A stretch of 64,000 nucleotides of DNA from Agarilytica sp045430345 (GTDB lineage: Bacteria; Pseudomonadota; Gammaproteobacteria; Pseudomonadales; Cellvibrionaceae). The notes beneath the pieces are model-generated. The model was not told where the DNA came from. It ran no database searches and saw only the letters and a list, made by a program, of their open reading frames with translations. The stretch covers positions 558,001-622,000 of the forward strand of contig JAILXT010000001.1 in assembly GCA_045430345.1 (NCBI GenBank), given 5' to 3'. Positions within the stretch are counted from its first letter, which is position 1. Each line of letters opens with the position of its first letter. Made by a program: the position numbers and the translations under genes. Positions 32,201 to 39,377 of the stretch are shown here, one piece after another.

Positions 32201-33866
32201 CAGAACTATGGCAACCGTTTCCACTCCAGAAGCGCTCATAGATACTACTGAGGATATAACTTACGTCGTGCGTGTGCGTGTTCGCGGCGTCGACAACTCA
32301 GTTATCCCTTCGGGGTGGGTTGTTGGAACGCATACGGTAATTGGAAAATCAGAAGCGCCTAGCAACCCCACCGCATTTATCTCTTCAATTGGCCCACTGC
32401 GTGGGGTCGTGCTGGATATGGAGGAGCACACCGACGCGGACTTTCTTGAATTTATTATTACTGAAAACGGGACGGAAATTTACCGAGGCAACAGCACTCA
32501 GTTTGTTCGCGGGTTTATTGGGGTTGGGACTTACGATTATGTGTTATCGGTTCGTGATCGCAGTGGGAATTTAAGCGCTGGGACATTGACGGAGCAAGTG
32601 TCTGTTAATTTACCTTCACCACCGTCCGCGTCCACCGCTTTCCAGGGTGAAAATTATGTTTTATCTGTCACGCCAAGCGCAAGTCAATATTCAGTTATTG
32701 GATATAGATTAACGCAGGGCGCAACTACGATTGCAGAGTTTACGGGCTCGACATTTTCCTCTCGTGTTGATTGGATTGGTTCCCAAGGGTTTGAGTTAGT
32801 CGCACTTTATCCTTCAGGGATTGAAACAGCACCAGCATTGATCGACGTTGATCCTGTTGCCCCGGGCACGCCTACTATATCGGCGCAAACAATCGATCAT
32901 TTGGTTTCGCTTTCGTACCAGGCGCCCGCAAACAGTTTACCGATTGGTCGATATGATATTTATATCGGGGACACGTTTGGTGCTGCAACACTTCACGATT
33001 CTGTCGCCGGGAATTCAAACTCGCTATTAATTCAGTTTGAGTCCGATGGGCAGCGAACTATATGGATAGTCGCAGTTGATACCGCATTAAACGAAGGCTT
33101 GCCTGGTGTTGTTTCGGTTTCGCCTACCGCACCGCCTGACTTTGTTTTATTTAATCGGTTCGAGGCGAGGCCTACGGGCTTTGTCGGAACGAAGAGTAAT
33201 TCATACGTTGATTCGTCCGGCGGATTAATAATGCTGGTTGATCCTAATGAAACATGGGATCAATACACGGCAAATGGATATGCCACATTTCAGGAAGAGC
33301 ATAACGCGGGTCATACACTATGGCTTTTACCGGGGACTAATAGCGCTACATATCAAGAGGTTTACGATGCCGGTGCTGAGCTGGCCAGCGCTGTTGTGTC
33401 GGTCAACGCAGTGCTTGAAACCTTAGCCGGAAGCCCGTCACACGCCATCGATATTGGTTACAGCGCGGATAACGTTACATACACAACTATTAGCGGCGTG
33501 ACCCAGGCATTCGCTACGAACTTTCGCTATGTTCGTGTAACCGTCACCACAACCGGCGATGGAAATGATTTAGGGATTTTATCAACACTCAACACGTCGC
33601 TAAGCCTTAAATCTCAAAGCGAGGACGGGATGACAGCGGCAAACGCTGGCGATACCAGTGGTACGTTTATTCCTTTCGATCGGTCATGGATCGATATCAC
33701 ATCAATAGCAATCACACCGCTCAACAATGAAAACGCCAGATACCGGATCACCGGGCTAGGCATTCCAAGCCCTCCAGGGTTTTACATCCACATGTTCAAC
33801 GAGGTCGGCGCCCGCATTACGCAGGACTTTACCTGGCGCGTGCAAGGCTATCTCTCAAACAATTAA
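29211..33866 (+). CDS. Large tail tip/hub protein with Fn3-like region
   Basis: The 1551-residue product has an N-terminal hub-like part (1 to about 550: DDGSDTVYFTSHDDIGRP..., EVMPHVNQLEVGDIVRITTT). A carbohydrate-contact-like, Gly-rich middle follows (about 600-900, with GGGGGGHPGAYYLQ near 830). Fn3-like repeats occupy about 1000-1320 (SNPTAFISSIGPLRGVVLDM, DYVLSVRDRSGNLSAG, PGTPTISAQTIDHLVSLSY), and a beta-rich C-terminal domain ends the protein. It corresponds to lambda gpJ-type host-contact proteins. It is the longest gene here, intact, with no frameshift. Confidence 0.8.
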   Translation: MLALNPRFETASRLPVLRPRVTLALHFEDDGSDTVYFTSHDDIGRPQGVEAVDGCIKRFNGATQKVDPKNASSSIGNISFELVDFNGEISAMLAQKHAEGKSARRRKVEAFFGYGNIVTPSLDPTLPADISPLDWIDYQLQFTMFVSSMEAAPGTYKLVAEDVQRFERVDLFIPEVTTLVETITAEQMVIPIAENASTSKFQLVEHDSSYSDRPGETVGYVKIDDEVICHRGIITHPTFGPSYDVLERGALNTRAVGHRVDENAGDDRKTKVEEFFYLEGPVLKQLYALQTGILYGQGGATLPKHWHQNIDPSLVRLSDYLGADPLLWEPSANTGRKLRFEGIKKENGEKFLREQVLSWAVGIRPVYSDGSIGFKKLTSVLSESSYVYELNDDNVVSFGSLVPRFQDVINTVSIDWDYSFIKGQFLQPTKVIDVDSLAKYKTGDVKRFAFKGVKSSNQTDQDLRNFFDAYRNRYSAGGMTLQCEVMPHVNQLEVGDIVRITTTNIIDPFTNAPLDRPFEVQQKTPSSRTGRLRLSLFASVEAAGEFIELTETNVLNDDWYESEGVNIGTVATIVNNVITADCTLVGGETMGTGIFYWPNDLTIAPGVTVFIEQNVWIRVRGTFTRNGDIDGSGRGHPGGAGGTLFVENGQTSIDEEFPGPPTTMAELARHLTNITHWTRTNEEQGIPGYFGNSQASNFVKLGIYLNWQHVNTINDVNKGWVYTPPLVQGQNSAVERLPLVNRDGSGVGNLGPLSLMGTSGSGSTPLWGRLSGQGNQYDIVQNGVRGGNSGAGLMVTCRGESVGAGSEINLSGEDGETPAPFNTGIDTPSSYNLTNGGGGGGHPGAYYLQIDGNSTFGSSSVNIRQDRGLSGKGSSELVLFDGSSDRPHSEFATTEQENNFSFGCALNPVIDVAESGFKVQYIPAPQNTNSGSIVPPKYELQPIQGSILLESGTNQLLGSKDGTIRERIRVTFTASAEAQAHDYEVQAKESTQPDSAYRTMATVSTPEALIDTTEDITYVVRVRVRGVDNSVIPSGWVVGTHTVIGKSEAPSNPTAFISSIGPLRGVVLDMEEHTDADFLEFIITENGTEIYRGNSTQFVRGFIGVGTYDYVLSVRDRSGNLSAGTLTEQVSVNLPSPPSASTAFQGENYVLSVTPSASQYSVIGYRLTQGATTIAEFTGSTFSSRVDWIGSQGFELVALYPSGIETAPALIDVDPVAPGTPTISAQTIDHLVSLSYQAPANSLPIGRYDIYIGDTFGAATLHDSVAGNSNSLLIQFESDGQRTIWIVAVDTALNEGLPGVVSVSPTAPPDFVLFNRFEARPTGFVGTKSNSYVDSSGGLIMLVDPNETWDQYTANGYATFQEEHNAGHTLWLLPGTNSATYQEVYDAGAELASAVVSVNAVLETLAGSPSHAIDIGYSADNVTYTTISGVTQAFATNFRYVRVTVTTTGDGNDLGILSTLNTSLSLKSQSEDGMTAANAGDTSGTFIPFDRSWIDITSIAITPLNNENARYRITGLGIPSPPGFYIHMFNEVGARITQDFTWRVQGYLSNN

Positions 33867-33882
33867 TTAACAAGGTAACTAT

Positions 33883-34962
33883 ATGGCTAACTGGGCAGGC
33901 TGGGATACAGCCACCTTGGCGAAGATCGGGCTTCCCGATCTCGCCGAGGAAAGAATTGATCACGTCGCGAAAATGGATTTTTCCGGTGACGACAACATTC
34001 AAGACGGTTTTATTCGAGTTAACCGAACTACGTATAGAACTGAGGAAAGGGTGGGTGGGTCGTGGGTTGCGCGATCGCCATCGCTATCTGCCAGCGAAAT
34101 TACCAGTGGTACATTAGCAGACGCACGCATACCCAGTTTAAATGCGTCGAAAATTAATGCGGGTGCTTTCAGCACGGCGCGCATTCCTAATTTAGCTGCG
34201 TCCAAGATTACGAGCGGCACGCTTGGTGATGCGCGTATACCGAGTTTAGACGCCTCTAAAATTACCGCTGGAACCTTCAGCACGTCAAGAATCCCAAGTA
34301 TGGACGCGTCTAAGATAAATGCGGGGACGTTTTCGAGTGCAAGAATTCCAAGTTTACCGGCCTCAAGAATCACAAGCGGCATTTTTAGCACTAATAGACT
34401 ACCGACAGCCAGCACAGGCGGCGCCGGTATTGCCCAGTTAAACTCAGCGACAGACAGCACTAGCGCATCAACTGCCGCCACCCCGTCGGCCGTTAACGCT
34501 GTGCGGTTAATCGCTAACGGAAAATCCGACAGCTCGCATACGCACTCAAATGCCACGCCGTCGGTGAGCGGGTTTATGTCGACATCCGACAAAACAAAAC
34601 TCGACGCCATAAATTCGAATGGGTCTGTGTTTATACCCGACCTCAGTCTCTCGACGGTAAATTACACGTTCCCCACCTCCACCACATGGTATTCGGTCGT
34701 GATTGATGCGAGCCGCGCAAATACGTGGGTGTGGTTAATGTTTGATGTGCAAGGGGGGACAAGCAATACAACAATGTGGGTTCGAAACAGCGGGCAAACC
34801 AACGGCCAGACTGGAGAGCATGTATGCGGGAAGGTGACGAGCGGGTCAATCGGTAGTCTTGTAAGCATGCCTGTATTGCTGAATGCTAGTGGCGCGGTAA
34901 CGGTGAGAACATCTCGGTCAGGCACAACTATGCGTATGACTGCTCGCGGGGAATGGAGTTAA
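33883..34962 (+). CDS. Tail fibre with six 18-residue repeats
   Basis: The 359-residue product has an N-terminal attachment part (1-66), six tandem 18-residue repeats at 67-174, a connector (SGFMSTSDKTKLDAINSNG, a motif common in phage fibres near residue 230) and a C-terminal beta domain. The repeats have the form S-L-x-A-S-K-I-T-S-G-T-L-x-x-A-R-I-P and alternate between ITSGTL and INAGAF types. They probably form a trimeric beta-shaft. The stop overlaps the nuclease gene tail to tail. Confidence 0.85.
   Translation: MANWAGWDTATLAKIGLPDLAEERIDHVAKMDFSGDDNIQDGFIRVNRTTYRTEERVGGSWVARSPSLSASEITSGTLADARIPSLNASKINAGAFSTARIPNLAASKITSGTLGDARIPSLDASKITAGTFSTSRIPSMDASKINAGTFSSARIPSLPASRITSGIFSTNRLPTASTGGAGIAQLNSATDSTSASTAATPSAVNAVRLIANGKSDSSHTHSNATPSVSGFMSTSDKTKLDAINSNGSVFIPDLSLSTVNYTFPTSTTWYSVVIDASRANTWVWLMFDVQGGTSNTTMWVRNSGQTNGQTGEHVCGKVTSGSIGSLVSMPVLLNASGAVTVRTSRSGTTMRMTARGEWS
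34081..34404 (+). repeat. Six tandem 54-bp units coding the fibre shaft
   Basis: The 54-bp (18-codon) periodicity belongs to the fibre protein shaft (residues 67-174). Units are diverged at DNA level but nearly identical in protein, which indicates selection on the protein. Such runs can change length by recombination. Confidence 0.8.
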
Positions 34963-35393
34963 CCGCACCATCCCTTTCTTTTCCCGCCGTCATATGGTCG
35001 GGCGTACCCTTTCCTAATTAACAGATCTGCAAGGCTATCGTTTTCTGCATACACATCCGCGATCAATCTAAAATACTTGCCTCGCTTAATGTTGAGCAGC
35101 GTTATCGACTTGGATTTATCGAGCAAATCCCTAACGTAATCTCTCGCCTCGCGCGCAGCTGATTTTTCGCTTGCGCACTCTCCCTTAATCTCCGGCGCGT
35201 CCACGCCGTTTACTCTAATGCTTATTTTCTTACCGACTATATCGGGCCAATCGTAGATATCGACTGTGAAGGTGTCTGCATCATAAACGGAAACGACCTG
35301 CTTAACGTGGGCGGCCCCGTAGTCTTTTGCCTGGGCGAAGACTGAAAGTATTAATGCGAAGCTAAGCAGAGATAGACTTGGGAGGTTTTGCAC
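34959..35393 (-). CDS. Secreted staphylococcal-type (SNase) nuclease
   Basis: The 144-residue product has a signal peptide (MQNLPSLSLLSFALILSVFA, cut probably after AQA) and an SNase fold: VVSVYDADTFTVDI, then RVNGVDAPEIKG with the catalytic Arg/Asp region, KSAAREARDYVRDLL and KGYARPYDGGKRKGW. It would degrade DNA or RNA outside the cytoplasm. It is read leftward, against the phage late genes, and overlaps the pseudo-receiver gene by 32 nt, so both form a small accessory operon near the attachment site. Prophage-borne secreted nuclease suggests lysogenic conversion. Confidence 0.85.
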   Translation of the reverse strand: MQNLPSLSLLSFALILSVFAQAKDYGAAHVKQVVSVYDADTFTVDIYDWPDIVGKKISIRVNGVDAPEIKGECASEKSAAREARDYVRDLLDKSKSITLLNIKRGKYFRLIADVYAENDSLADLLIRKGYARPYDGGKRKGWCG

Positions 35394-35751
35394 GGGCGAT
35401 TAAGTCCTTTATGCCGTCAACGGTAAATGGGTGTGGAACTATGTGGTGATCACCAGCCACCTTGCTGCAATGCTCAGCAGTGACAGAAAACAGTGCGGAC
35501 GTGTTCTCGGATATTAAGCTGATTAATGATTCGTTATCGATAGGCTGGCATCGGTACACAATCGCATCGACATCATGATAGTAGTGTATGCCTTTTATTA
35601 GAAGCTGAGTTGTAGAGCATGCAACACACTGAATGGCGTCACTTACACTTGCGGCAACATCAATAAACGAATCGATAGCCTCTCGATCGCGATCGATATA
35701 TAGTATTTTAATAATCTTGCCCACCTTGTTTTTTTTGGTTAAGCCTAGCAC
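35362..35751 (-). CDS. Degenerate receiver-domain protein (not phosphorylatable)
   Basis: The product of up to 129 residues fits a CheY-like fold. KIIKILYIDRDREAID gives the acidic pocket, DAIVYRCQPID is the strand where the phospho-acceptor Asp should stand (Arg here), ALFSVTAEH matches the Thr/Ser strand, and VPHPFTVDGIKDLI matches the KPF motif with His for Lys. It has no output domain. The start is uncertain: GTG at 35751 lies in the palindrome, another GTG at 35724. It shares an operon with the SNase gene. Confidence 0.6.
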   Translation of the reverse strand: MLGLTKKNKVGKIIKILYIDRDREAIDSFIDVAASVSDAIQCVACSTTQLLIKGIHYYHDVDAIVYRCQPIDNESLISLISENTSALFSVTAEHCSKVAGDHHIVPHPFTVDGIKDLIARAKPPKSISA

Positions 35752-35762
35752 TAGGCTATAAT
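35735..35762 (+). promoter_or_regulatory. Strong promoter with palindromic operator in its spacer
   Basis: TTGGTT (35735-35740) and a perfect TATAAT (35757-35762) are 16 bp apart. The spacer holds the inverted repeat AGCCTAG-CA-CTAGGCT (35742-35757). It would drive the rightward zinc-ribbon gene, and the palindrome also lies at the start of the leftward pseudo-receiver/nuclease operon, so one protein could control both. Confidence 0.65.
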
Positions 35763-35786
35763 GCGGACAAACTCAAAAGGTGTTTT

Positions 35787-35843
35787 ATGTGTGATTTGGC
35801 GCCACTTTGTGACCGAGTAGCCAGGCGGGCTTTTGTGTTGTGA
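35787..35843 (+). CDS. 18-residue leader peptide coupled to the zinc-ribbon gene
   Basis: An ATG behind AAAAGGTG opens MCDLAPLCDRVARRAFVL, whose TGA overlaps the GTG start of the next gene (GTGA). Promoter and ribosome-binding site are the best in this region, so translation is likely. It may only serve to couple translation of the next gene. Confidence 0.45.
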   Translation: MCDLAPLCDRVARRAFVL

Positions 35844-36079
35844 CACAGGCCCAAATAGTTATCGATACCGTTGGAAAGCTAAACCCCAAGAAAGACGGGC
35901 AGCTAGCCTATTGTGATAATTGCCAGCGAAGAGAGCTCATTGACATCCCTCTAGTGATCGCTCGAAAGGGGCCAGATTTACGCCTTGATCAGCTCAAAAA
36001 TCACGTGCGATGCAAGGGGTGCGGGGGGCGTCCCGATCGCATACAATTCGTTGCGAATATACATGTTAGGCCGGGGTGA
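35840..36079 (+). CDS. Small zinc-ribbon protein
   Basis: The 79-residue product has two CxxC pairs (YCDNCQRR and RCKGCGGRPD) about 34 residues apart, expected to bind one zinc ion. The region between is LIDIPLVIARKGPDLRLDQL. Such small proteins in phages are often DNA- or polymerase-binding, but no function is known. It stands under the strong promoter with a palindromic spacer. Confidence 0.6.
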   Translation: MTQAQIVIDTVGKLNPKKDGQLAYCDNCQRRELIDIPLVIARKGPDLRLDQLKNHVRCKGCGGRPDRIQFVANIHVRPG

Positions 36080-36080
36080 T

Positions 36081-36161
36081 ATGATCAGCATCGCACAGAC
36101 ACTGGAGGCGCAGGCTGTTTCTAAAAAGGTAGATATGAAATCCTTTTGTTGTTGCAAATGA
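36081..36161 (+). CDS. Possible 26-residue peptide before the attachment site
   Basis: One base after the zinc-ribbon stop an ATG opens MISIAQTLEAQAVSKKVDMK followed by SFCCCK. A GGGG stretch lies only 4 nt upstream. Nothing else supports it. Confidence 0.2.
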   Translation: MISIAQTLEAQAVSKKVDMKSFCCCK

Positions 36162-36195
36162 TCATAACCTACTGAAAAACATAGATAAAAAGTTT

Positions 36196-36261
36196 TACAC
36201 AGGAGACTTAAAATCTCCCGATCGCAAGATCGTGCCGGTTCAAGTCCGGCCCCGGGCACCA
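36196..36261 (+). pseudogene. 3' remnant of tRNA-Leu(UAA): prophage attachment site (attR)
   Basis: The sequence folds as the 3' two thirds of tRNA-Leu. The anticodon stem is GGAGA/TCTCC (36202-36206 with 36214-36218) with loop CTTAAAA, so the anticodon is UAA. A variable arm, the T-arm (GCCGG TTCAAGT CCGGC), acceptor strand CCCGGGC, A and CCA at 36259-36261 follow. The 5' acceptor strand and D-arm are missing: the bases before 36196 are AT-rich phage sequence. This is typical of integration into a tRNA where the phage restores one full copy at the other end. The full tRNA should lie left of this window. Confidence 0.9.
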
Positions 36262-36472
36262 ATATTTCTTATATTTTCCCCTTATCTATTTTCGTCATAC
36301 CCCAGGTGTCGAACGAGTTCTCTCCGAGCTAAGCGTTATAATCATGTTCAGTATCTACACTATTTGATCTATATGTATTTAGGTCGTTGATTAACGACTA
36401 AACTGTACAATTGACAACTTCTATAAGTAAGTCCACAGACGCGTTTAAATATATCGATTTTCGGATACATGC

Positions 36473-37456
36473 ATGCATAGAAGAAAACGTACAGAAACGG
36501 AGTATATTCTTCTTGCGCTATGCGCGATTCTTGGCCTGGTTATTATCCCCTTTACCGTCATACGGTTCGTTTCGGGTGAGTTTGGTTTGGCGTTGTTAGA
36601 TGCCGGAATACTGATCGGTACAATGGGGGTCTTTACCTTCGTTTTTGTGACTGGGAATGTCAAAATTCCTGGTTATGTTACCGCTGCGGTCTTTATATTA
36701 GGGACTATATCGACGATTTACATAAAAGGAGCGCAGCAAATTCACTGGGCTTACCCTGCATTTGTTGTCGTTTTTTATTTTCTTCTTCCTAAAGTTGCTT
36801 TGTTGTTGAGCTGCCTTTCAATCGTGGCGATTGTGCCTGTTTTACGCGACGAGCTATCGACGCTGGGGATTCTTAAAATATTGGTAACGCTTTTCGTCAA
36901 TGTCACGTGTGCATATGTATTTTCTACGGTTATGCGAAATCAAAGCCGTGCGCTGAAAAAACTGAGCCAAAAAGACCCTTTAACGCAAGTGGGTAATAGA
37001 GGAGCGATGGATGCCTCGCTAGAAAAGGTCTTTGAGATACATGTGAATGATGGGGCGCCCATGTGTGCCTTGATGGTGGATATTGATTATTTTAAGGACA
37101 TCAACGACACGTTTGGGCATCAAGTTGGCGATGACATTCTCATCAAGGTTGCAGAGATTTTGGAACTCAATGTGAGGACGTCTGAAAGTGTGTATCGCTA
37201 CGGTGGCGAAGAGTTTTTTGTACTCGCAAAAGATATGACGATTACCAGAGCGGAGCAGCTCGGAGAGCAGTTGCGAACGAAAATTGAATCCTCTGTGTTT
37301 AAGGATGAGGCGAGGATAACAATATCGGTGGGTATCTCGGCGCTTACTGAGGAAAAAGGCACCTCTGAGTGGGTGGAGCAGGCAGATAAAGCGCTTTATT
37401 CGGCTAAGAGCAAAGGGCGTAATTGCGTGGTGGTCTTTGAGGCTGGGCAGTGTTAG
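36473..37456 (+). CDS. Membrane-bound diguanylate cyclase
   Basis: The 327-residue product has six or so membrane segments in the first 160 residues, then a GGDEF domain: DPLTQVGNRGAMD, MVDIDYFKDINDTFGHQVGDD, YRYGGEEFFVLA (GGEEF at about 244-248) and a terminal DKALYSAKSKGRN. It should make c-di-GMP at the inner membrane. The RxxD inhibitory site ahead of GGEEF is degenerate (RTSE), so product inhibition may be weak. It is the first chromosomal gene behind the attachment site. The PilZ gene at 52174 is a possible c-di-GMP receptor in this window. Confidence 0.9.
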   Translation: MHRRKRTETEYILLALCAILGLVIIPFTVIRFVSGEFGLALLDAGILIGTMGVFTFVFVTGNVKIPGYVTAAVFILGTISTIYIKGAQQIHWAYPAFVVVFYFLLPKVALLLSCLSIVAIVPVLRDELSTLGILKILVTLFVNVTCAYVFSTVMRNQSRALKKLSQKDPLTQVGNRGAMDASLEKVFEIHVNDGAPMCALMVDIDYFKDINDTFGHQVGDDILIKVAEILELNVRTSESVYRYGGEEFFVLAKDMTITRAEQLGEQLRTKIESSVFKDEARITISVGISALTEEKGTSEWVEQADKALYSAKSKGRNCVVVFEAGQC

Positions 37457-37525
37457 CACATCCAATTTTCTACCGATGCTATGTTAGTATCTCGCTGAAC
37501 CACAATTATTCGAAGGTATCTGTAG

Positions 37526-38500
37526 GTGAGCAACGGTAGACAAGTCGTTTTTATGTATTCGGGGCAAGGTTCTCATTATTATCAAATGGGGCGGGACCTC
37601 TATCAGAATAACGCGTCGTTTCGGGCGCATTTTCGCCGTTTAGATGCGCTGGCGTTTGCTCGTTTAGGGGTATCCATGGTGGATATTCTGTTTGATGAGG
37701 CAAAACTCAAAACCGATGTATTCAGTAAAAGCGCATTTACTAATACAGGGATCTTTCTAATAGAGCGTTCTTTATCCTTGGTTTTTGAAGAGAATGGCCT
37801 TGTACCTGACTATGTTTTGGGTGCCAGCATGGGGACCTTCGCGGCGGCTTGTCATGCGGGGTGTTTTGACGAAGAGACTGCGCTGGATGTTTTATTAACG
37901 CAGTCGGGTGCATTGGAGCAACAGGCTCAGTCTGGTTTGATGATTGCCATAATGGATGCGCCAGAACAATTTCGTGATCACTCGTTTCTCGTTGAACGTA
38001 GCGATATTGCTTCTGTTAATTTTCAATCTCACTATGTGATTGCTTTGCCGAGTGAGCACCGTGATGAGGTTGTTCGGTATTTACAAGATAACGGTCTGGT
38101 GTATCAGGAATTGGCTGTTGAATATCCTTATCACTCGCGATGGATCGAATGTGCCGAGGATGCATATCGAAAAATGATGTCGAGCTTTACGTTTAGGAAG
38201 CCAACTATCCCGTTGATTTGTTGTGCTCAGATAGGCGAATTACCGGAACTGACGATTGATGCGTTATGGAAAATTGCTCGTCAGCCTATCGCGTTTAAAG
38301 ATACAGTAAACCTGTTGGAGCGTTCGGGGGATTACGATTATGTGGATTTAGGCCCAGCAGGGACCTTGGCGACGTTTTTGAAGTACTTACTTCCCAAATC
38401 TTCACAGTCTAAATTCTATCCCACCGTAACACCCTATGAAAAAGCGCAGGAGAATCTTGATTTGATTCAGGCTGAGCTGATTTCTGAAGGCGTGTATTGA
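37526..38500 (+). CDS. Solitary acyltransferase-like protein (FabD/trans-AT fold)
   Basis: The 324-residue product has the AT fold: FMYSGQGSHYYQMG, nucleophile motif GASMG (Ser101), catalytic His203 in YPYHSRW and a terminal DLGPAG. Aligned to E. coli FabD, Ser92 fits Ser101 and Arg117, which binds the malonyl carboxylate, fits Gln126. The oxyanion-side His of GHSxG is Ala. It is thus unlikely to load malonyl; an acyl hydrolase or other acyl transfer role is more probable, as in trans-AT polyketide editing enzymes. No PKS or ACP gene is nearby. Confidence 0.78.
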   Translation: MSNGRQVVFMYSGQGSHYYQMGRDLYQNNASFRAHFRRLDALAFARLGVSMVDILFDEAKLKTDVFSKSAFTNTGIFLIERSLSLVFEENGLVPDYVLGASMGTFAAACHAGCFDEETALDVLLTQSGALEQQAQSGLMIAIMDAPEQFRDHSFLVERSDIASVNFQSHYVIALPSEHRDEVVRYLQDNGLVYQELAVEYPYHSRWIECAEDAYRKMMSSFTFRKPTIPLICCAQIGELPELTIDALWKIARQPIAFKDTVNLLERSGDYDYVDLGPAGTLATFLKYLLPKSSQSKFYPTVTPYEKAQENLDLIQAELISEGVY

Positions 38501-38694
38501 TCTGATTTATCCTTTTGTCCCACCAATAAAATCTTACCGTGACGTTTTGATGGCTTTCGGTGTCAGGTTTTGCCTTGTGGATGTGTATGGGCGCTTAAAA
38601 CGAGCTAAGCTCTGTAGATACGCCTAGGATATCTGTTTAAGTGAAGTGCTAAGAGATATCGGTTTTCTTTGACTTCTCGTTATTTGTTTATTCT

Positions 38695-39195
38695 ATGTCC
38701 AGAGTACGTAACCCCAATATCGTTGACGTGGAGGCTTCCGGTTTTGGTGGGGCGAGCTACCCCATTGAAGTGGGGCTTTCGATGGCGTGCGGGCAGCGAT
38801 ACTGTTCGTTGATAAAGCCCGGTCCTAGTTGGACGCATTGGGATGATGCAGCGGAAACTGTTCACGGTATTTCACGCCGTACATTGGTGGAGAAGGGTAG
38901 GCCGGTAGATGTCGTTGCCAGTGAATTAAACCGTATGCTGGAAGGGAAGCAGGTATACACCGACGGTTGGGTAGTGGATGAACCGTGGATCATCCGTTTG
39001 TTTGAGGCTGCTAAGATAAGGCGAGGGTTTCGTATGTATGATATTCAGACCATTATGAGTGAGCCGCAAATGGATCGTTGGCACAGTGTGAAAGAACACG
39101 TGATGAAACAACTAAAGCTCACGCGTCACCGCGCGAGTAACGATGCCCGTATTATTCAGGAAACCTTTATTCAAAGCGCCTGTTTTTCCCAGTAG
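38695..39195 (+). CDS. DEDDh 3'-5' exonuclease, DnaQ/RNase T-like
   Basis: The 166-residue product is a stand-alone exonuclease domain. DVEASGFGG supplies the first Asp/Glu pair (Exo I), TDGWVVDEPWII the Exo II-like Asp, and HRASNDARII the HxAxxD of Exo III. It lacks extra domains and no specific substrate can be assigned. A 194-bp gap separates it from the acyltransferase gene; no strong ribosome-binding site is seen, so the start may differ. Confidence 0.75.
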   Translation: MSRVRNPNIVDVEASGFGGASYPIEVGLSMACGQRYCSLIKPGPSWTHWDDAAETVHGISRRTLVEKGRPVDVVASELNRMLEGKQVYTDGWVVDEPWIIRLFEAAKIRRGFRMYDIQTIMSEPQMDRWHSVKEHVMKQLKLTRHRASNDARIIQETFIQSACFSQ

Positions 39196-39377
39196 TTATT
39201 GCTAACACTACGGCCTCTCCGACACACGCAATGGGGCGCTTAGCCTATTAGCTATACTAATACAGAAGCCATGATGTATATCATGAAGCGTTTGGTTGTA
39301 TATCTTTATAGTGGTGTTATTGAGTGGGTAATATAAGTCCTTAACTCAAGCGATAAACACGTGTAGCGGGGCGAGCT

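Larger units (their letters stand above)
1..36261. mobile_element. Lambdoid HK97-type siphovirus prophage, left end outside the window
   Basis: The region carries a full set of tailed-phage modules: leftward recombination operon, immunity region with operators, replication, lysis, HNH/terminase/portal/protease/capsid, tail genes ending in a fibre, and accessory genes. It ends exactly at the CCA of a 3' tRNA-Leu remnant. No integrase is present in the window, so the left part (integrase and attL with the intact tRNA) must lie before position 1. All structural genes are open and in frame, which suggests a recent and possibly intact element. The one rearranged gene is the phosphoesterase at 12558-13277. 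No transposase was seen inside it. Confidence 0.93.

Noticed and set aside
34081..34404. Possible CRISPR-like or mobile tandem repeat
   Set aside because: The 54-bp units are coding, without spacers, and match the 18-residue fibre shaft repeats.
35978..36262. Leftward 94-codon frame ending at the zinc-ribbon gene
   Set aside because: Its start reads MVPGAGLEPARS, the well-known false translation of a tRNA 3' end read antisense; it covers the tRNA-Leu remnant.
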